Numbered from the stretch's first letter, positions 19,664 to 29,146 are shown. The stretch is DNA of 39,679 nt from Streptomyces sp. NP160 (GCF_006335115.1 NZ_VDMJ01000054.1:1-39679); one strand, 5' to 3'. Notes: a model not told the origin generated them from the sequence alone. Program-made: numbers and translations.

Positions 19664-20355
19664 TGCGCGACCTCGAGCGTGGCGGGCGTGACGTTCCAGC
19701 TCTGCGGGTTGATGAGGGTGACCACGCCGGTGACCGTGATGGAGCGCCCGGTGAGGTCCTGGCCCGCCAGGGGGGCGAGCACCTGCTCCTTGAGCTGGTC
19801 GTTGAGCGCCGCCCCGGCGTCCTGGTACTGGATCTGGTTCTCGAAGTCGTTGAGCGAGACCTCGCCGGTGACGTCGCGCAGGTCCGTGCCGTTGATGGCC
19901 GGGCCGAGCTGGACGTGGACCAGGTACCCCTCGGGGACGCCGGGCACCGTGACCACCGGCAGGCCGGTCTGGTCGGGGGCGCCGACCGTGCCGGTGAACT
20001 CCACCGGGACGACCGCGCCGATGCCGCTGCTGCTCGCGACGCCGTACTGGGTGGCGGCGCCGGGGTCGGCCTGCAGGGCGGTGGCGAGCTCGGCGGCGTC
20101 CACGGCCTTCTCCTGCACGAAGGCCTGCACCTCCGGGAACTCCTCCTGGCCGTAGGCGGCGGCGTCGAAGGCGGCGGGACCGACGAGCACCTCGGAGTCG
20201 TTGGCGACCACCTTGGTGCTCAGGGCGGCGGCGAGGACCACCGCGAGCACGACGAGGCCCGCGACCAGGCGGCCGCGGCGGCCCCGGGACGACGGACCGC
20301 CTCGGGCTGCGCGGGGCTGGGCCGGCTGCGTCGCCGGGGGTGTGGCGGTGCTCAT
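19660..20355 (-). CDS. DUF2291-family secreted protein of a sugar ABC operon
   Basis: This 231-residue protein has a Pro/Ala/Arg-rich start, one membrane segment (about 29-48; GRLVAGLVVLAVVLAAALSTK) and an exported domain of about 180 residues. VGPAAFDAAAYGQEEFP, VEFTGTVGAPDQTGLPVV, VHVQLGPAINGTDLRD, and the NDFENQIQYQDAGAALN region are what I associate with DUF2291, which recurs beside RbsABC-like importers for polyols. No enzymatic motif is visible. It may be an accessory to the binding protein at the outer membrane face. ATG 20355 has GAGGAGG upstream. Its stop overlaps the ATPase start by 4 nt, and a hairpin separates it from the dehydrogenase gene. Confidence 0.78.
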   Translation of the reverse strand: MSTATPPATQPAQPRAARGGPSSRGRRGRLVAGLVVLAVVLAAALSTKVVANDSEVLVGPAAFDAAAYGQEEFPEVQAFVQEKAVDAAELATALQADPGAATQYGVASSSGIGAVVPVEFTGTVGAPDQTGLPVVTVPGVPEGYLVHVQLGPAINGTDLRDVTGEVSLNDFENQIQYQDAGAALNDQLKEQVLAPLAGQDLTGRSITVTGVVTLINPQSWNVTPATLEVAQ

Positions 20356-20425
20356 GGCTCGGCCTCCTCGGGTGCGGGTGGGTGGGGGCGTGGGCAGGGC
20401 GGGGCCCGCCCGGGCAGGCGGGGGC

Positions 20426-20460
20426 GCTCCGCCGTCGGGTCGGTGACCGGACGGCGGAGC
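20426..20460 (-). terminator. hairpin between dehydrogenase and ABC operon
   Basis: A perfect 11-bp inverted repeat (20426-20436 with 20450-20460) begins 14 nt after the dehydrogenase stop. It may lower read-through so that enzyme and transporter are made in different amounts. Confidence 0.5.
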
Positions 20461-20473
20461 CGGGGGCGGTGCG

Positions 20474-21565
20474 TCAGCCGGTGAAGCTGGAGTCCGGGAT
20501 CAGCGAGACCTTGACCGACGACGCGCCGCTGGCGACGAGGTCGAGGCCCTCCTGGAATCGGGACAGCGGCAGCTGGTGCGTGCAGATGCGGTCCAGGGGC
20601 AGGACGCCGGACTCGATCATCTGCACGGCCTTCGGCCAGGTGTGGGGACCGAGGTGCGCGCCGCGCACGTCGAGCTCCTTGTCGTCGCTGATGATCGACC
20701 AGTCGGCGCTGGCCTCGGCGCCGAAGACGCCGTACTCGACGTACGTCCCGAGCTTGCGCAGCAGGGTGAGGCCCTGCTTGACGGCGGCGGGGTGGCCGGT
20801 GCCCTCGAGGTACACGTCGGCGCCGAAGCCGCCCGTGAGGTCCCGCACGACGGCGTAGATGTCGTCGGAGGTGATGTCCAGGACGACGTCCGCGCCTGCG
20901 GCGCGGGCGAGATCGAGCTTGCTGGCGATGGCGTCGAGGGCGACGACCTTGGCGGCCCCCTTGGCCTTGGCGCCGGCGATCATGCCCAGGCCGATCGGCC
21001 CGCACCCGGCGACGACGACCACGTCCTCGAACTGGATGTCGGCGCGCTCCACGGCGTGCAGCGCGCAGGACAGGGGCTCGGCGAAGGCGGCGTGCGCGGG
21101 GGGCAGGTCCTTGGAGATCTTGTGGACGAGCGCCTTGGCGGGGAAGGCGATGTACTCGGCCATGGCGCCGTCGTAGGTCTTGAAGCCGTACATGTCGTGC
21201 GTGGCGCACATGTGGTAGGCGCCCCGCAGGCAGTAGCGGCAGTCCCAGTCGGGGACGATCTGCTCGCTGACCACGCGGTCGCCGACGGCCACGCCCCAGC
21301 GGGCCGTGGCCTCGTCGGAGATCTCGACCACCTCGCCGACCAGCTCGTGGCCGGGCACGCGGCCCTTCTCGGCCCAGGGGGCGCGGTGCTCGTCGCCCCA
21401 GAACTTCGCGGCGCCGTGGTAGCACTTGAGGTCGGAGGCGCAGATGCCCACGGCCTCCACCCGGACCAGCGCGCCGCCGTCCGGCAGCGCGGGGACCGGC
21501 ACCTGCTCGAGGCGGTAGTCCTCCGGGCCGTGGCAGACGACCGCCTGCATGGTTCCTGTCGTCAT
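20474..21565 (-). CDS. zinc-dependent polyol dehydrogenase (probable erythritol/L-threitol dehydrogenase)
   Basis: This 363-residue medium-chain dehydrogenase has catalytic zinc ligands C42 and H73-E74, and a structural zinc lobe with C109, C112 and C120 in which the first ligand is D106 instead of Cys. The NAD-binding motif is GCGPIGLG. YHGAAKFWGDE, YLEGTGHP and DWSIISDDKELDV resemble the erythritol/L-threitol dehydrogenase of Mycobacterium smegmatis as I remember it. That enzyme oxidises erythritol or L-threitol to erythrulose with NAD. ATG 21565 has GAGGAGG upstream. It heads the minus-strand transporter cluster and is divergent from SorC regulator 2. The promoter at 21618-21646 is flanked by TGCACC elements. 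Another polyol substrate cannot be excluded. Confidence 0.85.
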   Translation of the reverse strand: MTTGTMQAVVCHGPEDYRLEQVPVPALPDGGALVRVEAVGICASDLKCYHGAAKFWGDEHRAPWAEKGRVPGHELVGEVVEISDEATARWGVAVGDRVVSEQIVPDWDCRYCLRGAYHMCATHDMYGFKTYDGAMAEYIAFPAKALVHKISKDLPPAHAAFAEPLSCALHAVERADIQFEDVVVVAGCGPIGLGMIAGAKAKGAAKVVALDAIASKLDLARAAGADVVLDITSDDIYAVVRDLTGGFGADVYLEGTGHPAAVKQGLTLLRKLGTYVEYGVFGAEASADWSIISDDKELDVRGAHLGPHTWPKAVQMIESGVLPLDRICTHQLPLSRFQEGLDLVASGASSVKVSLIPDSSFTG

Positions 21566-21617
21566 CACGACCTCCTCGTCGTCCTGGGCCGCGTCGTCGC
21601 CGCCCCGTCGAAGCAGG

Positions 21618-21667
21618 ACAGTAGACAGACTCTGCACCGATGTCCAGCACGTCTGTGCACCGGTGCA
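21618..21667 (-). promoter_or_regulatory. promoter of the polyol dehydrogenase with operator elements
   Basis: On the minus strand TGGACA (21641-21646) and TACTGT (21618-21623) are 17 nt apart. TGCACC (21633-21638) lies in the spacer and the palindrome TGCACCGGTGCA (21656-21667) lies just upstream of the -35. The two TGCACC elements are 23 bp apart, about two helical turns. This is a likely site for the adjacent SorC regulator. Confidence 0.6.
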
Positions 21668-21717
21668 TCACGATCTGGTCTCCCGTCCAGGGCGGCGGCG
21701 TGCCAGGATCGTCGGTC

Positions 21718-22683
21718 GTGAGCGCTGGGGCGACGGAGGGGATCGGGCGCAGCCCTGACCACCTGCTGTACGCGGTGGCCGTCGAGTACTACCTCAAGGA
21801 CGCCACGCAGGCGGAGATCGCCCAGCAGATGCGCACGAGCCGGGCCACCGTGAGCCGCCTGCTGGCGGAGGCGCGCCGCCGCGGCATCGTCTCCATCGCC
21901 GTCCACCAGCCCGCCGACCAGCCCGACCACGACCTGGCGCTGGCCTGCGCCTCAGCGCTCGGGCTGGCGGAGGTGCACCTCTACCCCGACCTGCCGCCCG
22001 GCGCGCCGCACAGCATGCTCTCCACCGCACTGGCCCGCCCGCTGACGGTGGCCCTGCGGCAGGCGCACCTGGCGGCGGGGGACGTCCTGCTGGTGTCCAG
22101 CGGCCGGATGGTCTACGCCGCCGCGCACGGCGAGCTGCCCCCCCTGCCGGGGGTCCTGGTGGCTCCCACGGTGGGCGGTCAGCTGGAGCCCGAGCCGTGG
22201 TACCAGACCAACGAGATCATCAGGGCGTTCGCCGAGGCGGTGCGCGGCAACCCCGCGTTCCTCTACGCGCCGGCGCTGCCCAGCGCCGCGCTGCGCGAGG
22301 GGCTCCTCGACGACCCGGGCATCCGCCGCGTCGTCGACACCTGGGGCACGGCGGAGGCCGCCGTCATGGGCATCGGTGCACCGCCGCAGCAGCGGGTCTC
22401 GCTCCCGCACTTCGTGCCCGCGCACAGCGCTGCCCTCGACCGCGCGGTCGGCGACATCTGCTCGCGCTTCTTCGACCGCGACGGCGCCCCCGTGGACTTC
22501 CCGGGCAGCGAGCGCCTCATCGCCACCCCGTTGGAGCTGCTGCAGCGCATCCCCACGACCATCGCCGTCGCCAGCGGGCCGGAGAAGGTCAGCGCCATCC
22601 GCGCCGGGGCACGAGCCGGTTACTTCAAGCGCCTCGTGACGGACACCAGCACGGCGGCGCTGCTGGCGTCCAGCCCCGCCTGA
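21718..22683 (+). CDS. SorC-family transcriptional regulator 2
   Basis: This 321-residue protein has an N-terminal helix-turn-helix (about 15-60; YYLKDATQAEIAQQMRTSRATVSRLLAEARRRGIVSI) and a C-terminal SorC sugar-binding domain (AAGDVLLVSSGRMVY, LVAPTVGGQLEPE, VMGIGAPP, GDICSRFFDRDGAPVD, IAVASGPEKVSAIRAGARAGYFKRLVTD). SorC proteins sense a phosphorylated pathway intermediate; a tetrulose phosphate would fit the neighbours. GTG 21718 is chosen because homology starts shortly after it and AGGA lies 9 nt upstream. It is divergent from the dehydrogenase-transporter cluster and convergent with the isomerase and kinase genes, so it sits at the centre of the proposed regulon. Confidence 0.88.
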   Translation: MSAGATEGIGRSPDHLLYAVAVEYYLKDATQAEIAQQMRTSRATVSRLLAEARRRGIVSIAVHQPADQPDHDLALACASALGLAEVHLYPDLPPGAPHSMLSTALARPLTVALRQAHLAAGDVLLVSSGRMVYAAAHGELPPLPGVLVAPTVGGQLEPEPWYQTNEIIRAFAEAVRGNPAFLYAPALPSAALREGLLDDPGIRRVVDTWGTAEAAVMGIGAPPQQRVSLPHFVPAHSAALDRAVGDICSRFFDRDGAPVDFPGSERLIATPLELLQRIPTTIAVASGPEKVSAIRAGARAGYFKRLVTDTSTAALLASSPA

Positions 22684-22699
22684 GACCGGCGTCCGGGCG

Positions 22700-22750
22700 C
22701 CGGGGACCCCTGGTGCCCCTGCCGGCAGCGCGGTGGCCAGGGGTCCCCGG
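22700..22750. terminator. bidirectional hairpin between SorC regulator 2 and the isomerase gene
   Basis: A perfect 14-bp inverted repeat (22700-22713 with 22737-22750) has a 23-nt loop and fills the gap between two convergent genes. Confidence 0.75.
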
Positions 22751-22761
22751 TGCGGAGCGCC

Positions 22762-23286
22762 TCAGGCGACGTCGGAGTCCGCGGCCTCCCGCTCGGCGTC
22801 CTCCAGGGACCGCTCGCCGTCGGCGCCGTCGTCCTCGTAGGCCGTGATGGCGTCGACCTTGGCGGCGGAGGCGCTGGAGGTGTCGAAGGTGTACCCCAGC
22901 CACTCGCGGGCCAGGCGGCGGGCCAGCTCGATGCCGACCACGCGCTGGCCGAAGCACAGCACCTGGGCGTTGTTGCTCAGCACGGCGCGCTCCACCGAGA
23001 AGCCGTCGTGCGCGGTCACGGCGCGGATGCCCGGCACCTTGTTGGCGCTGATGGCCACGCCGAGGCCCGTGCCGCACACGAGCAGCGCGCGGTCGGCCTT
23101 CCCGTCCCGGATGAGACGGGCCGCGGCGACGGCGATGTGCGGGTAGGCCGTGTCGCCGTCGGCGTCCACGCCCACGTCGGTGACCTCCGAGACGCGCTCG
23201 TCACCCTGCAGGTCCTTCTTGAGGACCTCCTTGTAGTCGTACCCGGCGTCGTCGCTGCCGACGACGATCCTCAGCTGGTCAGCCAC
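22762..23286 (-). CDS. RpiB-family isomerase, probable D-erythrulose-4-phosphate isomerase
   Basis: This 174-residue protein of the RpiB/LacAB fold has the active-site C71 in CGTGLG, the H93-D94 pair and [10 protein letters not shown]. The usual substrate-binding DHAG of ribose-5-phosphate isomerase B is DDAG here (D12-D13). The mycobacterial erythrulose-phosphate isomerases also belong to this family, and the enzyme would turn D-erythrulose 4-phosphate into D-erythrose 4-phosphate for the pentose phosphate pathway. GTG 23286 has GAGGAG 8 nt upstream. It lies 69 nt downstream of the DhaK-DhaL kinase gene and is probably in the same operon. A plain RpiB acting on ribose 5-phosphate is the alternative. 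The acidic tail of about 25 residues is not conserved. Confidence 0.85.
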   Translation of the reverse strand: MADQLRIVVGSDDAGYDYKEVLKKDLQGDERVSEVTDVGVDADGDTAYPHIAVAAARLIRDGKADRALLVCGTGLGVAISANKVPGIRAVTAHDGFSVERAVLSNNAQVLCFGQRVVGIELARRLAREWLGYTFDTSSASAAKVDAITAYEDDGADGERSLEDAEREAADSDVA

Positions 23287-23355
23287 GTCCTGCTCCTCGT
23301 CCCTGTGGTCCTGTGCGTCCCCTACCCCCGTCGGGGCGGCTCAGCGGTCCTCCGG

Positions 23356-25119
23356 TCAGCGCCCCGCCAGCACGCCGGCCAGCACCTGGGCCACCATCCC
23401 CAAGCTGGTGGCACCGGCGTCCGGGGTGCCCTTGCTGCGCTCGGCCAGCGGCCTGGCCCGCCCCACCTTCGGCGTGAGGTCCTTCGTCGCGTCCGCGGCC
23501 TCCACGGCGCGGTCGGCGGCCACCGCCCACGCCTCGCGCAGCCGCCGGCCCGCGCCCACGCCCTCGTCCAGGGCGTCGCAGAACGGGCCCAGCGCGTCGA
23601 GCATCGTCTTGTCGCCGGGCTTCGCCCCGCCCAGCTCTCCCAGGCGGTCGTACCCGGCGCGGACGCCCGCGGCCACGGTCGCAGCGTCCGGTGCGGCGTC
23701 GTCGCCGACGCGCTTCGCCAGCGCTCCGAGCAGCTCGCCCCACAGCACGCCCGAGGTGCCCCCGGCGCGAGCCGCCCACTCGTCGCCCGCGGCCTGCAGC
23801 ACCGTGCCGGCGCCGGCGCCGGCCTCGGCCGCGGCCCGGGCGGCGTCGCGCGCGGCGGCGGAGCCGCGGACCATGCCGCGGCCGTGGTCGCCGTCGCCGG
23901 CCACCGCGTCGATGCGACCCAGCTCGTCCTCGGCCTGCGCCATCCGGTCGGCGACGGCGGCGAGCGCGTCGGCCACCAGCGCACCGGCGGCGCGGGAGCC
24001 CTCGTCCGCGGGACCGCTCGACAGCGGCGGCGCCTCGGCGTCGGCGGCGGCCTCGTCGTCGCTGCGCACAGCACCCTGACCGGCAGCGCCCTCGTCGTCC
24101 TGGACCGCCTCGACGAGCCGGCCCTTGCGGTAGGCGGGGGTGTCGGCGGGCGCGCCCCACAGGCGCTCCAGCTCGTCGTCGAGCCAGGTCAGCGTGAGGG
24201 AGCAGCCCGCCATGTCCAGGCTGGTGACCAGCTCGCCGACCTCGGGCTCCACCACCTCCAGGCCCCGCTCGCGCAGGAGGCGCGCCACGTCGTTCCAGAC
24301 GACGAAGAGCTCCTCGTACTTGGTGTTCCCCAGGCCGTTGAGCAGCGCCGTCACGCGCGCGCCCTCGACGGCCAGCCCCTCGGGGGCGTCGCCGAGGACG
24401 CCGTCGACCAGCGTGCGGGCCAGCTCGGCGGCGGTGGGCAGGTCGACCTCGTCGATGCCGGCCTCGCCGTGGATGCCCAGGCCCACGCTCATGCGGCCCT
24501 CGGGCACGGTGAAGAGCGGGCCGTCGGCGCCGGGCAGCGTGCAGCCGCTGAAGGCCACGCCCAGGGTGCGGGTGCGCTCGTTGGTCTTGAGCGCCACGCG
24601 CTCGACGTCGTCGAGGGACATGCCCTCCTCGGCGGCGGCGCTGGCGCACTTGAAGACCGGGACGTCGCCGGCGATGCCGCGGCGCTTCCCGTCCGCGCCC
24701 TTGCCGACCGAGGCGACGTCGTCGGTGACGGCGACGTAGCGCGCGGGGATGCCCTCGGCCTCGAGCCGCTCGACGGCCAGGCCGAAGTTCAGCACGTCCC
24801 CGGCGTAGTTGCCGGTGGTCAGCAGGACTCCGCCGCCGCCCGACGCCGCGCGGCCCACGGCGGCCGCCTCGGCCGCCGAGGGCGAGGTGAAGACGTTGCC
24901 CATCACGGCGCCGTCGGCGTACCCGGGGCCGACGATCCCGGCGAACGCCGGGTAGTGGCCCGAGCCACCCCCGACGACGACGGCCACCTTGCCCTCGCGG
25001 GTGCGCCGCCGGCGGACCACGCCACCGGGCACGTCCACCACGTAGGAGGAGAAGGCGTCGCAGAAGCCGGCCTTGGCGTCCTCGGCGAAGGCTGACGGGT
25101 CGTTGAACAGGCGGGTCAT
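23356..25119 (-). CDS. fused DhaK-DhaL kinase, probable D-erythrulose kinase
   Basis: This 587-residue ATP-dependent dihydroxyacetone-kinase-type enzyme has an N-terminal DhaK domain (about 1-330) with H217 in GLGIHGEAG, the residue that binds the keto group covalently, and GGGSGHYPAF. A low-complexity acidic linker (about 340-375) leads to a C-terminal DhaL domain (about 378-587) with the metal-binding aspartates D404, D409 and D411 (AGDGDHG). In Mycobacterium smegmatis a protein of this architecture phosphorylates D-erythrulose. Together with the dehydrogenase and isomerase this completes a route to erythrose 4-phosphate. ATG 25119 has GAGGA upstream. Dihydroxyacetone kinase is the alternative, but glycerol already has GlpK/GlpD here. 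The upstream gap has four GTGCAC elements. Confidence 0.87.
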   Translation of the reverse strand: MTRLFNDPSAFAEDAKAGFCDAFSSYVVDVPGGVVRRRRTREGKVAVVVGGGSGHYPAFAGIVGPGYADGAVMGNVFTSPSAAEAAAVGRAASGGGGVLLTTGNYAGDVLNFGLAVERLEAEGIPARYVAVTDDVASVGKGADGKRRGIAGDVPVFKCASAAAEEGMSLDDVERVALKTNERTRTLGVAFSGCTLPGADGPLFTVPEGRMSVGLGIHGEAGIDEVDLPTAAELARTLVDGVLGDAPEGLAVEGARVTALLNGLGNTKYEELFVVWNDVARLLRERGLEVVEPEVGELVTSLDMAGCSLTLTWLDDELERLWGAPADTPAYRKGRLVEAVQDDEGAAGQGAVRSDDEAAADAEAPPLSSGPADEGSRAAGALVADALAAVADRMAQAEDELGRIDAVAGDGDHGRGMVRGSAAARDAARAAAEAGAGAGTVLQAAGDEWAARAGGTSGVLWGELLGALAKRVGDDAAPDAATVAAGVRAGYDRLGELGGAKPGDKTMLDALGPFCDALDEGVGAGRRLREAWAVAADRAVEAADATKDLTPKVGRARPLAERSKGTPDAGATSLGMVAQVLAGVLAGR

Positions 25120-25157
25120 CGTCGTCCTCACGTGTCCTGGCTCATGGTGTCCTGGTC

Positions 25158-25276
25158 GTGCACAAGAGTGCGGAACAGGTGTGCACGGTGACTGTAGGGC
25201 CCCGCGGTGGGCGCCGTCACCCACTGGCGCCCCGGTGCCTCCGGGGGTGCACCGGTCGGCCGCTGCCCCTGTGCAC
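25158..25276. promoter_or_regulatory. cluster of four GTGCAC elements upstream of the kinase gene
   Basis: GTGCAC occurs at 25158, 25181, 25247 and 25271. The first pair is 23 bp apart and the second 24 bp, close to two helical turns. The elements flank the promoter at 25191-25219. About 0.07 copies would be expected by chance in this gap at this GC content (my estimate). Confidence 0.65.
25191..25219 (-). promoter_or_regulatory. probable promoter of the kinase-isomerase operon
   Basis: On the minus strand TGACGG (25214-25219) and TACAGT (25191-25196) are 17 nt apart. GTGCAC at 25181-25186 would lie on the transcription start and GTGCAC at 25158-25163 about 22 nt inside the leader, as expected for repressor sites. 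Confidence 0.5.
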
Positions 25277-25326
25277 CGTGCCACTCCCGGCGGCGCAGCA
25301 CGACCGGGGGACCACCACCGCGGCCG

Positions 25327-25332
25327 TAGCCT
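25327..25332 (+). promoter_or_regulatory. -10 box for a leaderless SURF1 transcript
   Basis: TAGCCT ends 6 nt before the GTG start at 25339, the same spacing as at guaB. The GGAGGG in between touches the start codon and is too close to act as a ribosome binding site. Confidence 0.55.
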
Positions 25333-25338
25333 GGAGGG

Positions 25339-26211
25339 GTGCTGCGCACGGCCCTGCGACCCGCCAACCTCGGGTTGCTCCTGCTCATGGTGGCCGCCGC
25401 GGTGGTGTTCTCCCTGCTGGGGGAGTGGCAGCTCGGGCGCTCCCAGGAGCACGCCCGCGTCTCGCCCACCGAGACCGTGGTGCCGATCGGCGAGGTGCTG
25501 CAGCCCGCTGCCGACTTCACCGGCCACGCCGACCACCAGCGCGTGTCCGTGACCGGCACCTGGGCCGACCTGCCGCTGGAGGAGGTGCGCGAGCGTCCGC
25601 TCGACGGTCGTGACGGCGCCTGGGTGGTGGCGGCGCTGCAGGAGAGCGGCACGGGCGGTCTGCTGCCGGTGCTGCTGGGGTGGCAGCCCGCCGGCGAGGC
25701 CCTGCCGGCGGCGCCCACCGGCGCCGCGCAGCTCACGGGGCGGCTCATGGCGTCCGAGCAGCCCGAGGGCCTGGCGCCCGGCGGCCAGCTGGGTGCGCTG
25801 AGCTCCGGAGACCTGGTCAACGTCTGGCCCGGTCGCCTCTACACCGGCTACCTCGTGGCCGATGCCGGCTCCGCGCCGACCGGCGCCCTCACCGCCGTGC
25901 CCAGCGAGGCGCCCGTGGCGCGCCTGGACCCGCAGAACCTCTCCTACGCCTTCCAGTGGTGGCTCTTCGCGGCCTTCGCCCTGGTCATGTGGGTCAAGAT
26001 CGTCAAGGACCGCCACGGCGACGAGCTGGAGGACCGCCGGCTCGCCGAGGAGGAGGCCGCCGGTGGTCGGGACGACGACGAGGGCGGCGCCGCTGCTCCG
26101 CGGGAGCCGGCGCCCCGGCCTACCGGAGCAGGCCTGCGGGCCTGGGAGGATGTCGCCGTGCCCGACGCCCGCCCGCTGACGCAGCCCGACACCCCGCAGG
26201 TCCACCGGTGA
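25339..26211 (+). CDS. SURF1-family protein (cytochrome oxidase assembly)
   Basis: This 290-residue membrane protein has the SURF1 layout: an N-terminal helix (about 10-30; [23 protein letters not shown], with the W-Q-L-R signature), an external domain (VSVTGTW, LLGWQP, TGRL), and a second helix near 210-230 ([18 protein letters not shown]). A charged cytosolic tail of about 60 residues follows. SURF1 helps insert heme a into cytochrome c oxidase. It starts the SURF1-DUF3817-guaA unit: its TGA overlaps the next GTG by 4 nt. The start GTG 25339 is supported by the -10 box 6 nt upstream. It is divergent from the kinase gene and shares a 219-nt control region with it. Confidence 0.88.
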   Translation: MLRTALRPANLGLLLLMVAAAVVFSLLGEWQLGRSQEHARVSPTETVVPIGEVLQPAADFTGHADHQRVSVTGTWADLPLEEVRERPLDGRDGAWVVAALQESGTGGLLPVLLGWQPAGEALPAAPTGAAQLTGRLMASEQPEGLAPGGQLGALSSGDLVNVWPGRLYTGYLVADAGSAPTGALTAVPSEAPVARLDPQNLSYAFQWWLFAAFALVMWVKIVKDRHGDELEDRRLAEEEAAGGRDDDEGGAAAPREPAPRPTGAGLRAWEDVAVPDARPLTQPDTPQVHR

Positions 26212-26602
26212 GCCGCACCGACCAGCGCTCCCGCGCCCGCCAGGCGCCCCGGGTCCACCGAGACCCCGGTGCCTCGCTGACGCGCTACCGCGTCTTCGCG
26301 CTCGCCACCGGCGTGATGCTCCTGCTGCTGTGCCTGGAGATGGTGGTCAAGTACGGCTTCCTCGACGGGCGCAGCTCCGCCTGGGACGCCATCTCCTACG
26401 TCCACGGCTGGGTGTACTTCGTCTACCTCATCACCGTGGCCGACCTGTGGAGCAAGCTGCGCTGGCCGCTGGGCCGACTCGTGGTCCTCGTGCTCTGCGG
26501 CGTGGTGCCGCTGCTGTCCTTCTGGGCCGAGCGCCGGGTGGTCGCCGACGTGCGCGCCGGCCGCTCGGGTCCCTCCGTGCCCTCGACCCCTGGAGCTGCT
26601 GC

Positions 26603-26606
<4 letters not shown>
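26208..26606 (+). CDS. DUF3817 integral membrane protein
   Basis: This 132-residue protein has three predicted membrane helices (about 28-47, 63-80 and 88-106) and polar ends. [35 protein letters not shown] and [26 protein letters not shown] are typical of DUF3817, a family often encoded just before guaA in actinobacteria. The function is unknown. It starts with GTG in a 4-nt overlap with the SURF1 stop and ends in a 4-nt overlap with the guaA start, so translation of all three genes is coupled. Confidence 0.88.
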
Positions 26607-28229
<1,623 letters not shown>

Positions 28230-28235
28230 GCGCTG

Positions 28236-28580
28236 GTGAGCGACAAGAGCTCGGGCGGGCTGCTGCTGCGCCCGTCCGTCGTGGCGGCGGCCGGTCTGGT
28301 CGGCGGCTTCGCCGTCGCCCGTGCCACCAAGCGCGAGGTCGGCGGCACGCTGTTCGGCCTGGCCGGCACCTGGTGCGGCAAGCAGTGGGCGAGGAGCACC
28401 GGTCCCCTGGGCGCCGCCGTGCTCGGCGCGCTGTACACGGCGGCCATGGGCGGCTCGCACCCGCTGGCCAAGCGCATCGGGGCCTGGCCGTCGGTGCTGC
28501 TCGTGGCCGCGGGGGTGGCGGCGGCCAGCGAGGCCGCCGAGGCGTGGGGCCGCAGCCGCGGCCTGCCGAAGGGCGACTGA
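28236..28580 (+). CDS. small alanine/glycine-rich membrane protein, unknown function
   Basis: I do not recognise a family for this 114-residue protein. It has two or three weakly hydrophobic, Gly/Ala-rich segments (about 14-26, 56-68 and 86-101) separated by basic stretches (ATKREVGG, AKRIGAW), so it is probably membrane-embedded. GTG 28236 lies 7 nt after the guaA stop, with GTGAGG just before it, so it is probably the last gene of the SURF1-DUF3817-guaA operon. The same strand bias and GC use as guaA support real coding. Confidence 0.7.
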   Translation: MSDKSSGGLLLRPSVVAAAGLVGGFAVARATKREVGGTLFGLAGTWCGKQWARSTGPLGAAVLGALYTAAMGGSHPLAKRIGAWPSVLLVAAGVAAASEAAEAWGRSRGLPKGD

Positions 28581-28617
28581 GCCCCGACTGAGCCCCGACG
28601 GAGCCCCGCCGGGGCGA
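28578..28617 (+). repeat. short TGAGCCCCGAC direct repeats ending in a hairpin
   Basis: Two exact copies of TGAGCCCCGAC, starting at the stop codon, are followed by a related GGAGCCCCG, where GCCCCGCCGGGGC can fold. Possible terminator of the guaA operon. Confidence 0.4.
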
Positions 28618-28675
28618 CGCCGTCCGGGCCCGCGGGTCTGGACGGGCGCTGGTCCCGCCCGGCAGCATCCGCTGC

Positions 28676-29146
28676 GTGAGGTACCGCACCACCGTGCTCA
28701 ACCCGCGCGGGAACGCCACCGGTCTCGAGGTCCCCGCCGACGTGCTCGACGCTCTGGGAGCCGGGAAGCGCCCCCTGCTGAGCGTCACCGTGGCGCGGGC
28801 CGACGGCTCGTCCGCGCCGTACACGTGGACGACGACGCCCGGGAGCATGGGCGGCGCCGTCATGGTGCCGCTGTCGTCGGAGCACCGCGCGGCGTCGGGC
28901 CTCGCCGCCGGTGACGAGGTGGACGTCGACGTCGAGGTGGCCTCGGCGCCCGCTCCGCTCGCCGTGCCCGAGGACCTCGCCGCGGCCGTGGAGGCCGCAG
29001 GCGCGACGGCGTTCTTCGACGGCCTGGCGCCCAGCCACCGCAAGGAGTGGGTGCGCTGGGTGGAGGAGGCCAAGAAGGCCGAGACCCGGGCGTCCCGCGT
29101 GGCGCAGGCCGCGGAGGCCCTGGCCGCCGGGAAGTCCCGCCGCTGA
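28676..29146 (+). CDS. DUF1905/YdeI (OmpD-associated)-family protein
   Basis: This 156-residue cytosolic protein has an N-terminal DUF1905-like beta-barrel (about 1-90; GNATGLEVPADVLDALGAGKR, YTWTTT, MVPLSSEHRAASGLAAGDEVDVDVE) and a C-terminal YdeI-type helical segment (about 98-150; DLAAAVEAAGATAFFDGLAPSHRKEWVRWVEEAKKAETRASRV, continuous in the protein). The biochemical role of the family is poorly known. GTG 28676 follows CAGCAT by 7 nt, possibly a weak leaderless promoter; no Shine-Dalgarno is seen. It is separated from the guaA operon by a 95-nt gap and converges on the AI-2E-type permease gene. Confidence 0.8.
   Translation: MRYRTTVLNPRGNATGLEVPADVLDALGAGKRPLLSVTVARADGSSAPYTWTTTPGSMGGAVMVPLSSEHRAASGLAAGDEVDVDVEVASAPAPLAVPEDLAAAVEAAGATAFFDGLAPSHRKEWVRWVEEAKKAETRASRVAQAAEALAAGKSRR

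Noticed and set aside
23356-25119. Plain dihydroxyacetone kinase of a glycerol pathway
   Set aside because: Possible, but there is no glycerol dehydrogenase of the DhaD type, GlpK/GlpD already serve glycerol, and the dehydrogenase, SBP and isomerase neighbours fit tetritols better.
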